A stretch of DNA of 64,000 bases from Oceanobacillus caeni. Its GTDB lineage: Bacteria > Bacillota > Bacilli > Bacillales > Amphibacillaceae. Of this stretch, positions 36,109 to 44,689 are shown piece after piece (position 1 is the stretch's first letter; each line of letters begins with the position of its first letter). The stretch is from assembly GCF_019037185.1 (NCBI RefSeq), contig NZ_JAHHXM010000011.1, positions 21,957 to 85,956 on the forward strand, written 5' to 3'. The notes beneath the pieces are model-generated. The model searched no databases, was not told the DNA's origin, and saw nothing but the letters and a program-made list of their open reading frames with translations. The translations under genes and the position numbers were made by a program.

Positions 36109-37530
36109 ATGGTCTATATCAATGGAGCGTGGAGAGAGTCCAATCAAACAATAGATGTAATCAACCCTGCAACAGGTGAAGTAATAGAAGCAGTTGCATC
36201 CGTAGGACAAAAGGAAACAAAGGAAGCCATTCAATCAGCAAAAGAGGCATTTAAATCATGGAAGAAAGAAACTGGTGAAAAACGAGGTGAATATCTCGCG
36301 AAGGTTGTAGAGCTGATGAAAGAACGTCAAGATGAATTAGCAGAAACCATTACGAAAGAAAATGGAAAACCATTAGTAGATGCTACAGGGGAAGTAATTA
36401 GTGGGATCAAGTACTTAGAATGGTATGCCGAAGAGGCAAAAAGAGTTTATGGAGACACAGTTCCTGCTTCCCATCCTGACAAGCGTATTTTAGTACTTCG
36501 CCAGCCAGTCGGGGTTGCAGCAGCAATCACACCTTGGAATTTTCCGTTTTCGATGATTACGCGTAAGCTTGCACCAGCTCTTGCAGCAGGATGTACTGTC
36601 GTTTTAAAACCAGCACCAGCTACGCCACTATCAGCAATTAAGGTTTTTGAATGCTTTCATGAGGCCGGTATACCAAAAGGTGTAGTGAATCTTGTGATCG
36701 GGCCAGCAGAAGAGATTGGTGCAGAAATGACCAGTAATCCGGATGTTCGAAAAATTACATTTACAGGCTCAACAGCTGTTGGAAAAAAACTACTTCGTGA
36801 CAGTGCTGGCACAGTCAAGAAAGTATCCATGGAATTGGGAGGTCATGCCCCTTTAATCGTATTTGAAGATGCGGACATTGAAATGGCGGTAGATGGTGTA
36901 TTGGCATCAAAATTCAGAAATGCTGGTCAAACATGTATCAGTACGAATCGGGTTTATGTTGCAGAAAATATTGCAGAGGAATTCGGCAAAAGACTTGCTG
37001 AAAAAGTAGCACATCTACAGGTTGGTAACGGAATGGAAGAAGGTACAGATGTTGGTCCACTCATTAATAAGCACGCTTTGGAGAAAGTAGAAACCCATGT
37101 CCAAGATGCTGTTAACCATGGCGGCAAGGTGTTAAGTGGCGGAAAAGTTTATTCGAATCATGAGGGTCAAGGATATTTTTATGAACCAACGGTAATTCAA
37201 GGTGCCACTGAATCGATGAAGATAGCAGAGGAGGAAACATTTGGTCCTGTAGCGCCTATCTTTACATTTAAAACCGAAGAAGAAGTGATTGAAAAGGCCA
37301 ATCACGTTACCTATGGTTTGGCAGGTTATTGCTTTACGAAAGATTTAAGTCGTGGATTCCGTATGATGGAAGAACTTGAATACGGGATTGTAGGGATTAA
37401 TGATGCTGCACCTATTACTGTCCAAGCGCCATTTGGCGGAGTGAAGGAAAGTGGTATGGGGAGAGAAGGCGGAAAGTATGGCCTTGATGATTATTTGGAA
37501 GAGAAACTTGTTTCAGTAAATACAAAATAA
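36109..37530 (+). CDS. gabD: NAD(P)-dependent succinate-semialdehyde dehydrogenase family protein
   Basis: This 473-residue aldehyde dehydrogenase shows the cofactor loop ITPWNFPFSMITRKLAPALA, MELGGHAP with the general-base Glu, and the catalytic Cys in NAGQTCISTNRVYV. APFGGVKESGMGREGG is also present. The pattern fits the GabD branch. It probably oxidises the aldehyde made by the operon's transaminase, either succinate semialdehyde or 4-aminobutanal. It starts 11 bases after the C45 gene, with GAGGTGAAG as ribosome site. Confidence 0.85.
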   Translation: MVYINGAWRESNQTIDVINPATGEVIEAVASVGQKETKEAIQSAKEAFKSWKKETGEKRGEYLAKVVELMKERQDELAETITKENGKPLVDATGEVISGIKYLEWYAEEAKRVYGDTVPASHPDKRILVLRQPVGVAAAITPWNFPFSMITRKLAPALAAGCTVVLKPAPATPLSAIKVFECFHEAGIPKGVVNLVIGPAEEIGAEMTSNPDVRKITFTGSTAVGKKLLRDSAGTVKKVSMELGGHAPLIVFEDADIEMAVDGVLASKFRNAGQTCISTNRVYVAENIAEEFGKRLAEKVAHLQVGNGMEEGTDVGPLINKHALEKVETHVQDAVNHGGKVLSGGKVYSNHEGQGYFYEPTVIQGATESMKIAEEETFGPVAPIFTFKTEEEVIEKANHVTYGLAGYCFTKDLSRGFRMMEELEYGIVGINDAAPITVQAPFGGVKESGMGREGGKYGLDDYLEEKLVSVNTK

Positions 37531-37574
37531 GACAGAGGAAGAGGAATGCATTTTTAAAGGAGTGAAGAGGACAC

Positions 37575-39143
37575 ATGGCAAATGAAGACACTGCAGAATT
37601 TGAGAAAAAATTGATTGTACGAAACACAAGATATGAAGATATAGAAGGTATTATAAAAATGAATCAGCTTGGCTTTGGAAATCCTGAAATAGCATTTAAA
37701 CGGGAACATTTTGAAAGCCAACTGTCGATTTTTCCAGAAGGTCAAGTGTGTATTGAATATGAAGGCGAGATCATTGGCTCTTGTTCCAGTATTATTGTAA
37801 ATTTTGATGATTATGGGGTGAATCATACGTTTAGTCAGATTGCGGATGATGGTTTTATCCGCAATCACAATCCAAATGGGGAAAATTTATACGGAATTGA
37901 AGTCGTTGTTCATCCTGATTACCGACATATGAAAATCGGACGCCGCTTGTATGAGGCGCGGCGGGAAATTTGCCGTAAGTTTAATTTGAAGAGTATTTTG
38001 TTTGGGGGACGTATACCGAATTATCATAATTATGCGAATAGCCTCACCGCGGAACAATATGTGGAACAGGTAATCAAACGGAATTTATATGATCCTGTAC
38101 TAACCTTTCAGTTAATGAATGATTTTGAACTAATAAAAGTAATGCCAAACTATTTAGCTAAAGATGAGGCATCATTGGAATATGCCACATTGATGGAATG
38201 GAAAAATCCAGAATATATTGCGGATACGAATCAAAGGTATCAAAAATCTTTACCAGTACGAATTACGGCGGTTCAATACAATCTGAATCCGATTTCATCC
38301 TTTGAGGAATTTGCTGCTCAGTGTGAGTACTATGTGAATGCCAGTTCGAAAATACGTTCCGACATCATTGTTTTTCCTGAGGCATTTACCATGCAGCTTC
38401 AATCTTACCTTAATGAAAAGGTCCCAAGTAAACAGGTACGTCAATTAACATCGTACCTCGATGAATATAAAGAACTCTTTTCTGATTTGGCTATTCGTTA
38501 CAGTATTAACATTGTTGCGGGCTCTAACTTTGTTCAAAAAGATGATTCCCTTTACCATGCAGCTTTTTTATTTCATCGAAACGGGAAGGTAGATAAACAG
38601 TACAAACTGCATATTTCTCCTTATGAGAAAAAGTGGTGGGGCATCCATCCTGGGAATGAATTAAACGTATTTGATACGGATTGTGGGCAAATTAGCATCC
38701 TCTTAGGATACGATGTACTGTTTCCTGAAGTAGCTCGAATGGCAGTAGACCGTGGAGCAGATATCTTGGTTACACCATTCACGGCCTCTGATAAACAAGA
38801 ATCATTAAGAATGAAACTCTGTGCACAAGCAAGAGCTATAGAAAATCAGGTTTTTGTCGTTACGGCTGGTGCTACAGGAAATCTAACGCAAGTGCATCAT
38901 ATGAATAGTCAAAATGCACAATCTGGAATTTATTCGCCAATTGATTATGATTTATCGGAGAATGGTGTGGTTAGCGAGTGTGATCCTAACGTGGAAACAA
39001 TGGTGGTTGGAAAAGTGGATCTGGAGTTATTGCGACGAAATCGTTTAAATGGTATGGTCACTCCTTTACATGACAGGAGAAGTGATCTTTATCAAATTAA
39101 AACGGAAGAAGCGGTAGAAAAGGAAATAACAGTAAAATCATGA
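37575..39143 (+). CDS. GNAT acetyltransferase - nitrilase-fold fusion (YhcX-like), catalytic Cys missing
   Basis: This 522-residue protein joins a GNAT domain (about 10-200, with acetyl-CoA site VVVHPDYRHMKIGRRLYEAR) to a carbon-nitrogen hydrolase domain (about 230-500). In the nitrilase part the Glu (FPEAFTMQ) and Lys (YKLHISPYEKKWWG) of the triad are present. The position of the nucleophilic Cys reads ILLGYDVLFPEVAR instead of the usual I-C-YD, with codon GGA. The amidase half is therefore probably inactive, or uses other chemistry. Bacillus YhcX has the same domain order. In this operon it may acetylate an amine or amino acid. Confidence 0.82.
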   Translation: MANEDTAEFEKKLIVRNTRYEDIEGIIKMNQLGFGNPEIAFKREHFESQLSIFPEGQVCIEYEGEIIGSCSSIIVNFDDYGVNHTFSQIADDGFIRNHNPNGENLYGIEVVVHPDYRHMKIGRRLYEARREICRKFNLKSILFGGRIPNYHNYANSLTAEQYVEQVIKRNLYDPVLTFQLMNDFELIKVMPNYLAKDEASLEYATLMEWKNPEYIADTNQRYQKSLPVRITAVQYNLNPISSFEEFAAQCEYYVNASSKIRSDIIVFPEAFTMQLQSYLNEKVPSKQVRQLTSYLDEYKELFSDLAIRYSINIVAGSNFVQKDDSLYHAAFLFHRNGKVDKQYKLHISPYEKKWWGIHPGNELNVFDTDCGQISILLGYDVLFPEVARMAVDRGADILVTPFTASDKQESLRMKLCAQARAIENQVFVVTAGATGNLTQVHHMNSQNAQSGIYSPIDYDLSENGVVSECDPNVETMVVGKVDLELLRRNRLNGMVTPLHDRRSDLYQIKTEEAVEKEITVKS

Positions 39144-39169
39144 TTTATTTTAGAAGGGCTGAATGATAT

Positions 39170-40516
39170 ATGGATGTGAAACTTAAACGTACATTAACTG
39201 TCTTCCCGTTGATTGTATTCGGTTTAGCGTATATGGCACCAACCACTGTATTTTCCACATATGGTGTTGTTGCTGAAATAACAAGAGGAATGGTGCCTGC
39301 AGCATATATTGTTGCGCTAATTGGGATGTTGTTTACCGCTTATAGTTATGGTCAGATGGTAAAGGCTTTTCCAATCTCTGGTTCCGCCTATACTTATTCA
39401 CAAAAGGCATTTAATTCGCATGTTGGCTTCATAGTGGGATGGGTTATTCTTTTAGATTACCTATTCCTTCCTATGATTAATGGGTTATTAATAGGTATTT
39501 ATTTAAGCGCCTATTTCCCACAAGTACCGTTTCCTGTCTGGTTAATTGCTTTTGTTTCTCTCATAACGGTAGTCAATATTGTTGGTGTCAAAATAGCAAC
39601 AAAAGTGAATATCCTTCTCATCTCTTGTCAGTTTCTTATTATTGTCCTGTTTTCCATCTTATCCGTTAGAGGTGTTATGAATGGTCTGGGTTCAGGTACT
39701 TTATTTATGAGTTCCCCTTTTGTAAATGGAGAAGTTCCATTTGAATTGGTAATGGCAGGGGCTTCGATATTATGCTTGTCTTTTCTTGGCTTTGATGCCG
39801 TTACAACATTTGCAGAGGAGACTGTGGATCCTAAAAGGACGCTACCGAAAGCTATATTCTTAATCGCGATGATTGGTGGAGGATTTTTTATATTAGTTTC
39901 TTATGTCAGTCACATTGTATTTCCTAACTTTGGTTCTTTCCAAGATGCAGATTCTGCTGCATTAGAAATTGCGTTTTATATTGGCGGGAATCTATTTCAG
40001 TCTATCTTTTTAGCGGGTTATATTACAGGTGGTATAGCTTCTGGTTTATCTTCTCATGCGAGTGTGTCACGACTTCTATATGCGATGGGGCGGGATGGTG
40101 TATTACCGAGGAAAATATTTGGTTATATTCATCCAAAGTTTCGTACACCGGCTTTAAACTTACTAATTGTAAGCGTATTCACCTTATCTGCACTGTTTGT
40201 TGATTTAGTGCAAGCATCTTCTCTTATTAACTTTGGGGCATTAGTCGCCTTTACGTTTGTTAACTTATCTGTAGTTGTTCATTATTATATCAAAGGCAAA
40301 CGGCGAACAGGAATGGACACAGTGAAATATTTAATATTACCACTTATTGGTGCGGCCTTTACAGCGTGGATTTGGACCAGTTTGGATCAACATGCATTTC
40401 TATTAGGGCTAGGTTGGTTTGCTATCGGCGTTGTGTTGCTATTGATTATTACGAAGATGTTTACCAAGAAGCCACCAGAGCTTTCGATTGATCAAATCGA
40501 TGATGAGGTAGTTTAA
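39170..40516 (+). CDS. APC-family permease, PuuP-like polyamine/amino acid importer
   Basis: This 448-residue protein has 12 membrane helices. It is strikingly similar, from memory, to E. coli PuuP: VFGLAYMAPTTVFSTYGVV, FPISGSAYTYSQKAFNSHVG, GWVILLDYLFLPMINGLL, FLGFDAVTTFAEETVDP and SHASVSRLLYAMGRDGVLP. It probably imports putrescine or a related amine. This is the best clue to the substrate of the operon. It lies 26 bases after the GNAT-nitrilase gene. Confidence 0.85.
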   Translation: MDVKLKRTLTVFPLIVFGLAYMAPTTVFSTYGVVAEITRGMVPAAYIVALIGMLFTAYSYGQMVKAFPISGSAYTYSQKAFNSHVGFIVGWVILLDYLFLPMINGLLIGIYLSAYFPQVPFPVWLIAFVSLITVVNIVGVKIATKVNILLISCQFLIIVLFSILSVRGVMNGLGSGTLFMSSPFVNGEVPFELVMAGASILCLSFLGFDAVTTFAEETVDPKRTLPKAIFLIAMIGGGFFILVSYVSHIVFPNFGSFQDADSAALEIAFYIGGNLFQSIFLAGYITGGIASGLSSHASVSRLLYAMGRDGVLPRKIFGYIHPKFRTPALNLLIVSVFTLSALFVDLVQASSLINFGALVAFTFVNLSVVVHYYIKGKRRTGMDTVKYLILPLIGAAFTAWIWTSLDQHAFLLGLGWFAIGVVLLLIITKMFTKKPPELSIDQIDDEVV

Positions 40517-40534
40517 AATTCAAGGAGGGATATT

Positions 40535-42160
40535 ATGGTGAAAGCGGATTTAGTTCTTTCTAGTAATCATGTATTTACCGGATTGCAAGAGACAACTGAA
40601 AAGGCATCCATTGCCATTATTAATAATAAAATTGCTGCTGTAGGTACTTTAGAGGAAATACAGCCAATGATTGGAGAACAAACTATTGTCCATCAGTTCG
40701 GGGATGAGCTAATTGTTCCCGGATTTCAGGATTTCCATGTTCATTTTATGATGGGTAGTTTAGTACAAAATGATATGGTTCATTTACATGATTCAGAGTC
40801 GGCAGAAGAAGCTGTTAAAATGACAGCAGCATATGCGGAATCGAGACCGAATGAGGAGTGGATTATCGGCCTTGGCTGGGATCATACCAGTTGGCAACAT
40901 AAAGAATTACCACATAAGGAGGTATTGGATAGATATATTCCGGACCGCCCAGTTATCCTGTTTAATGCAGAAGTTCATTATGCTTGGATCAATAGCAAAG
41001 CAATTGAAGTTTGCGGAATAACGAAAGATACACCTGACCCGGATTACGGTAAAATAGGAAAAGATGAAAAAGGTGAGTTAACCGGACTTTTGTTTGAAGA
41101 TGCGGTTGGTTATGTGACAGAATTTGCTTACCGGTTTTCAGAAGAAAAAAGAGTGTCATTGATTAAAGGCCTGCTCAAGGAGGCAGCAAAATACGGGGTT
41201 ACATCCGTTAATGATTTGTTTGGTGGAAATATTGGGCCGAAACAGGAAGAGGATGTAAAAGTGTACTCCCAACTTGAAGAACAGGGAATTCTAACGACTC
41301 GCATTCATTTTTATCCAGAATTACAAAAGGATATGGAAGAGGCAAATAGATTAAAAGAAAAATATCAGTCAGATAAATTAACTTTTTCCGGACTTAAGCA
41401 ATTTATTGATGGCGTCGTTACTAGTCACACGGCTTATTTACTTGATAGTTATAAAGATCGTCCAGAGACGGCGGGGGATCTTACGAAGGAGCCTGAGGAA
41501 ATCAAACAATTGGTTAAACAGGCAGATAAGCATGGATTTCAAATTAGATTTCATGCGATTGGAAATGGAGCTGTCCGCTTAGCATTGGACGCCTTTGAGG
41601 AAGCTAAAAGAGAAAACGGTCAAAGAGATGCTAGACACGTCATAGAACATGTAGAGGTACTCCATCGAGATGATGTTCAACGTTTCCGAGAACTAGGGGT
41701 AATTGCATCATTTCAGCCATCCCATGTTGCCTTAATGCCTAAGGAAGCATATACAAGCAGAATAAGTGAACAACAACAGCCTTTATATTTTCCTGTAAAG
41801 ACGATTATGGATACAGAAGCTACTATCACTTTTGGAACGGATTTCCCAGTAGCACCTTTAAATCCTTTATTAGGAATTTATCATGCAATGAAAAGAATAG
41901 ATTTAAATGGTCAGTCATGGGAGGAATCTGAAAAGATAAGTCTTGCGCAGGCTATCAAGGCATATACCACAACTCCCGCATATGGCTCATTTAGGGAAAA
42001 CGAGCTGGGCACCATTGAGGAAGGGAAATTAGCAGATATGGTTGTCTTAAATAAAAATTTATTTGAAAATTCAATCGAAACGATACCAGAAACAGAAGTG
42101 ACTATGACAATAATGGATGGAAGAGTTGTTTACGCAAGTGAAAAGGAGCTTGCTAATTAA
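40535..42160 (+). CDS. Amidohydrolase, YtcJ-like (amidohydrolase 3 family)
   Basis: This 541-residue metal-dependent hydrolase shows the HxH metal motif in GFQDFHVHFMMG, a lysine/histidine region IRFHAIGNGAVRLALDAF, HVIEHVEVLHRDDVQRF and the metal Asp in TFGTDFPVAPLNPLLG. The C-terminal GTIEEGKLADMVVL is typical. The family hydrolyses exocyclic N-acyl or formamide bonds. It is the last gene of the operon, with AAGGAGGG as ribosome site. A role in deacylating an N-acyl amine is inferred. Confidence 0.85.
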   Translation: MVKADLVLSSNHVFTGLQETTEKASIAIINNKIAAVGTLEEIQPMIGEQTIVHQFGDELIVPGFQDFHVHFMMGSLVQNDMVHLHDSESAEEAVKMTAAYAESRPNEEWIIGLGWDHTSWQHKELPHKEVLDRYIPDRPVILFNAEVHYAWINSKAIEVCGITKDTPDPDYGKIGKDEKGELTGLLFEDAVGYVTEFAYRFSEEKRVSLIKGLLKEAAKYGVTSVNDLFGGNIGPKQEEDVKVYSQLEEQGILTTRIHFYPELQKDMEEANRLKEKYQSDKLTFSGLKQFIDGVVTSHTAYLLDSYKDRPETAGDLTKEPEEIKQLVKQADKHGFQIRFHAIGNGAVRLALDAFEEAKRENGQRDARHVIEHVEVLHRDDVQRFRELGVIASFQPSHVALMPKEAYTSRISEQQQPLYFPVKTIMDTEATITFGTDFPVAPLNPLLGIYHAMKRIDLNGQSWEESEKISLAQAIKAYTTTPAYGSFRENELGTIEEGKLADMVVLNKNLFENSIETIPETEVTMTIMDGRVVYASEKELAN

Positions 42161-42214
42161 TAGAAAAGTGGAAAAGGGGGGAGTTTTTCCAAAAGCGTTT
42201 TGAGGTGAAGTGAT

Positions 42215-42261
42215 CGGATAATGTAAGAAAGATAAAAGAACATGTAAATGGTGAAATGTAG
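42215..42261 (+). pseudogene. Rpn gene 3'-end remnant
   Basis: The end of this stretch reads VRKIKEHVNGEM-stop, parallel to VIKIKEKLSGGN-stop of the remnant at 25311 and VVKIKDNLDGEI of the intact gene. The following bases GTGAGATGGAGATAGTGCAT are almost the same as those after the 25 kb remnant, so both derive from the same cassette. Confidence 0.6.
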
Positions 42262-42288
42262 GTGAGATGGAGATAGTGCATAGGTTGC

Positions 42289-42495
42289 CTATCCCCATTT
42301 TTCCTTACAGAACGTTTTACATAAGGCTGCATCATCTTTATTAATGTCTTTTGCAATTGCACCTAGTGATATCGAGGCAACAAAATCGAAAGTGGTCATT
42401 TTTGAAATGGTTTGTTTTCCTAAAATTTTAGCCCTTATCAATAATAAGCAGAAGGCGCCGATACTTCTAAGGATTACTTCCAAAACATCATGCAT
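42289..42495 (-). pseudogene. Chimeric ORF: DUF421 (YetF) N-terminus fused to nfo fragments
   Basis: A 68-codon frame begins with 48 residues typical of the YetF/DUF421 membrane family (MHDVLEVILRSIGAFCLLL, then ILGKQTISKMTTFDFVASIS). It then runs into KDINKDDAALCKTFC, an internal Nfo segment, and ends with KEKWG-stop, the Nfo C-terminus. A GGAGG site precedes the ATG. It is a rearrangement product of two gene relics that happen to be in frame. Whether it is translated is unknown. Confidence 0.65.
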
Positions 42496-42738
42496 GTGAA
42501 ATCCTCCGTTTCTAAATAATGTATTTAATAAGTGCCTAAATATATTGTGAACAAGATTAAAAAAACCATTCCATAAGAATTAATCATATATGAATAAACT
42601 CGGAGCATTATCGTCTAAGGTGGAATAAAATGGGGAAGTCATTTATTTCTTAGCAGGTTGAAGTAATAGTATGAAAATTCCTATTCCAATGTGTTATAAT
42701 ATAATAGAATCAAAATGAAAGGGAGAGGGGCAGATGTC

Positions 42739-43134
42739 TTGCTAAAAACTATCATCACCCCACGCGTCAGTGAAACAGATGGTGTAGGTCATATCAATAA
42801 TACAACCATCCCCATATGGTTCGAAGCCGGCAGAAATGAAATTTTCAAAATGTTTACTAGTGATTTAAGTTTTGAAGATTGGCGTTGTATTATTTTAAAC
42901 ATGAACGTGGACTATTTGAAACAAATTTATTACGGAAGAGATGTAATTATAAAAACGCACGTCGAGAAAATTGGGAATTCTAGTTTTACTTTGTATGAAG
43001 AGATGTTTCAAAATGAAGAACTCTGTGTAAAAGGAAGAGCTGTATATGTCAATTTTAATCGTAAAAAGCAAGCCACAGAACCAATACCAGATGACATTAG
43101 ACTGCAACTAGAAGAGCACTTAATACAAGAATAA
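42739..43134 (+). CDS. Acyl-CoA thioesterase, 4-hydroxybenzoyl-CoA thioesterase type
   Basis: This hotdog-fold protein of about 131 residues shows TPRVSETDGVGHINNTTIPIWFE, where the Asp/His motif of YbgC/4HBT enzymes occurs, and the NVDYLKQIYYGRDVIIKTHV strands. It should hydrolyse acyl-CoA esters. I choose the TTG at 42739 because GGGAGAGGGG ends 9 bases before it. The ATG at 42715 has no ribosome site. A TATAAT-like -10 is visible just upstream (around 42694). It is followed by the alcohol dehydrogenase at 31 bases. Confidence 0.78.
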   Translation: MLKTIITPRVSETDGVGHINNTTIPIWFEAGRNEIFKMFTSDLSFEDWRCIILNMNVDYLKQIYYGRDVIIKTHVEKIGNSSFTLYEEMFQNEELCVKGRAVYVNFNRKKQATEPIPDDIRLQLEEHLIQE

Positions 43135-43165
43135 CGAAAACGTTTTATAAGGGGAGATTGCCAAT

Positions 43166-44290
43166 ATGAAAGTAAGAACAGCTGTATTACGTGAAATGGG
43201 GAAGGAATTACCATATGCAGAAAGTAAACCTATTCAAATAGAAACGCTTAATCTTGATCCACCCGGGCATGGGGAAGTGCTTATTAAAATAAAAGCTGCT
43301 AGTCTCTGTCATTCCGATTTATCTGTTGTGAATGGGAGTCGACCTAGACCACTGCCAATGGCTTTAGGACACGAGGCATCTGGAATTGTAGAGCAAGTAG
43401 GGGAAGGGGTTGATGATTTAGAGGTTGGCGATCACATAGTATGTGTATTTGTTCCTAGCTGTGGTCACTGTCTACCATGTCAAGAAGGGCGCCTAGCTTT
43501 ATGTGAAGAAGGAGCAAAATCTAACATGGAAGGTACACTGTTAAACGGTGATATACGTTTACATAATGCGGAAGGAAAAATCAATCATCATTTAGGTGTT
43601 TCGGCATTTTCTGAATATGCGGTTGTATCTAGGAATTCCTTGATTAAGGTGGACAAGGATATTTCTTTTGAAAAAGTAGCCTTATTTGGATGCGCTGTCA
43701 TTACGGGGGTAGGAGCGATAATTAATACTGCAAATATTAAACTAGGGAGTACAGTTGCGGTTGTCGGTTTAGGGGGAGTTGGTTTAAGTGCGCTTATCGG
43801 TGCTATTGCTGCAGGTGCGGAACGAATCATTGCCATTGATATTAATGACTCTAAATTGGAATTTGCTAAAGAATTGGGAGCGACGGATACATTTAATTCC
43901 ACAGATATGGATGTAATTGAAAAAGTACGTGAAGCAACGGGTGGAGGAGTGGAATATAGCTTTGAAACTGCTGGAGCCGTTCCCGCAATGGAAGTAGCCT
44001 ACGGAATTACGAAACGTGGCGGTACCACCGTAACAACAGGACTACCAGATCCAAAACACCATTTCTCGTTTCCATATGTGAGTTTAACTGCGGAAGAGAG
44101 AACTTTGAAAGGTTCCTATGTAGGTAGTTGTGTCCCGAAAAGGGATATTCCGAAATTCATTAACTTATTGAAACAAGGGCGTTTACCTGTAGATAAGCTA
44201 ATGAGTGACATGATCGAGCTGGATCAAATAAATGAAGGATTTGATATGTTGGCAAAAGGAGAGTCTAGTAGGATAATAATTAAATTATAG
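43166..44290 (+). CDS. Zinc-dependent alcohol dehydrogenase (MDR family)
   Basis: This 374-residue enzyme has the catalytic zinc ligands in ASLCHSDLSVV and MALGHEASG, and the structural zinc site CGHCLPCQEGRLALC. The Rossmann motif is VAVVGLGGVGLSALIGA. It fits the class III-like long-chain alcohol dehydrogenases that oxidise primary or aryl alcohols with NAD. The substrate is unknown. It is probably co-transcribed with the thioesterase. Confidence 0.88.
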   Translation: MKVRTAVLREMGKELPYAESKPIQIETLNLDPPGHGEVLIKIKAASLCHSDLSVVNGSRPRPLPMALGHEASGIVEQVGEGVDDLEVGDHIVCVFVPSCGHCLPCQEGRLALCEEGAKSNMEGTLLNGDIRLHNAEGKINHHLGVSAFSEYAVVSRNSLIKVDKDISFEKVALFGCAVITGVGAIINTANIKLGSTVAVVGLGGVGLSALIGAIAAGAERIIAIDINDSKLEFAKELGATDTFNSTDMDVIEKVREATGGGVEYSFETAGAVPAMEVAYGITKRGGTTVTTGLPDPKHHFSFPYVSLTAEERTLKGSYVGSCVPKRDIPKFINLLKQGRLPVDKLMSDMIELDQINEGFDMLAKGESSRIIIKL

Positions 44291-44330
44291 ATGTTAGAAA
44301 AAGAGTTTTTATTGATATGGTGAAGAATGA

Positions 44331-44379
44331 AACCCGAATAATGGACACCGATAAAAAGTGTCTGATATTCGGGTTTTTC
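44331..44379 (+). terminator. Terminator after alcohol dehydrogenase
   Basis: CCCGAATA-N3-GACAC pairs with GTGTC-N2-ATATTCGGG and is followed by TTTTTCTT. Confidence 0.85.
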
Positions 44380-44388
44380 TTATGTACA

Positions 44389-44580
44389 TGAATGCTGATA
44401 TTCTGAGTTTGAATGCTGAAATCTCTCGTATGAATCTTGATATCCCGAGTGCGAACGCCGAAATCTCTTGTATGAGCTGCTGATATCCCGATTGCGAACG
44501 CCGAAATCTCTTGTATGAGTGCTGATATCCCGGGTCCAAATCCCGATACCCATCACGTGAATCCCGATATTCAGTAAATG
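44389..44580. repeat. Tandem array of about 21-bp repeats, two alternating unit types
   Basis: About nine to ten units of 20-22 bp are present. One type resembles TGAATCTTGATATCCCGAGT and the other GCGAACGCCGAAATCTCTTG, and they alternate to give a period of about 42 bp. Two of the second type are identical. On the - strand a spurious frame reads repeats such as EISAF and GISRF. The block lies between a terminator and the ger operon and probably arose by slippage. I see no coding role. Confidence 0.8.
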
Positions 44581-44689
44581 AAACCCGTTTTCTACCCAAC
44601 GTCAATTCCTTCCTTGTGCTTTACATAATTATTCAACATTTTGGAAAGATAATATACAAATTATTATCTTGATTAGGAGCTTTTGGTAT

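Noticed and set aside
42715..42738. ATG at 42715 as start of the thioesterase
   Set aside because: It would place the only good ribosome site (GGGAGAGGGG) inside the coding sequence. The TTG at 42739 is correctly spaced from it.
44309..44605. 98-codon - strand ORF with EISAF/GISRF repeats
   Set aside because: The periodic peptide is simply the translation of the 21-bp tandem repeat. There is no ribosome site.
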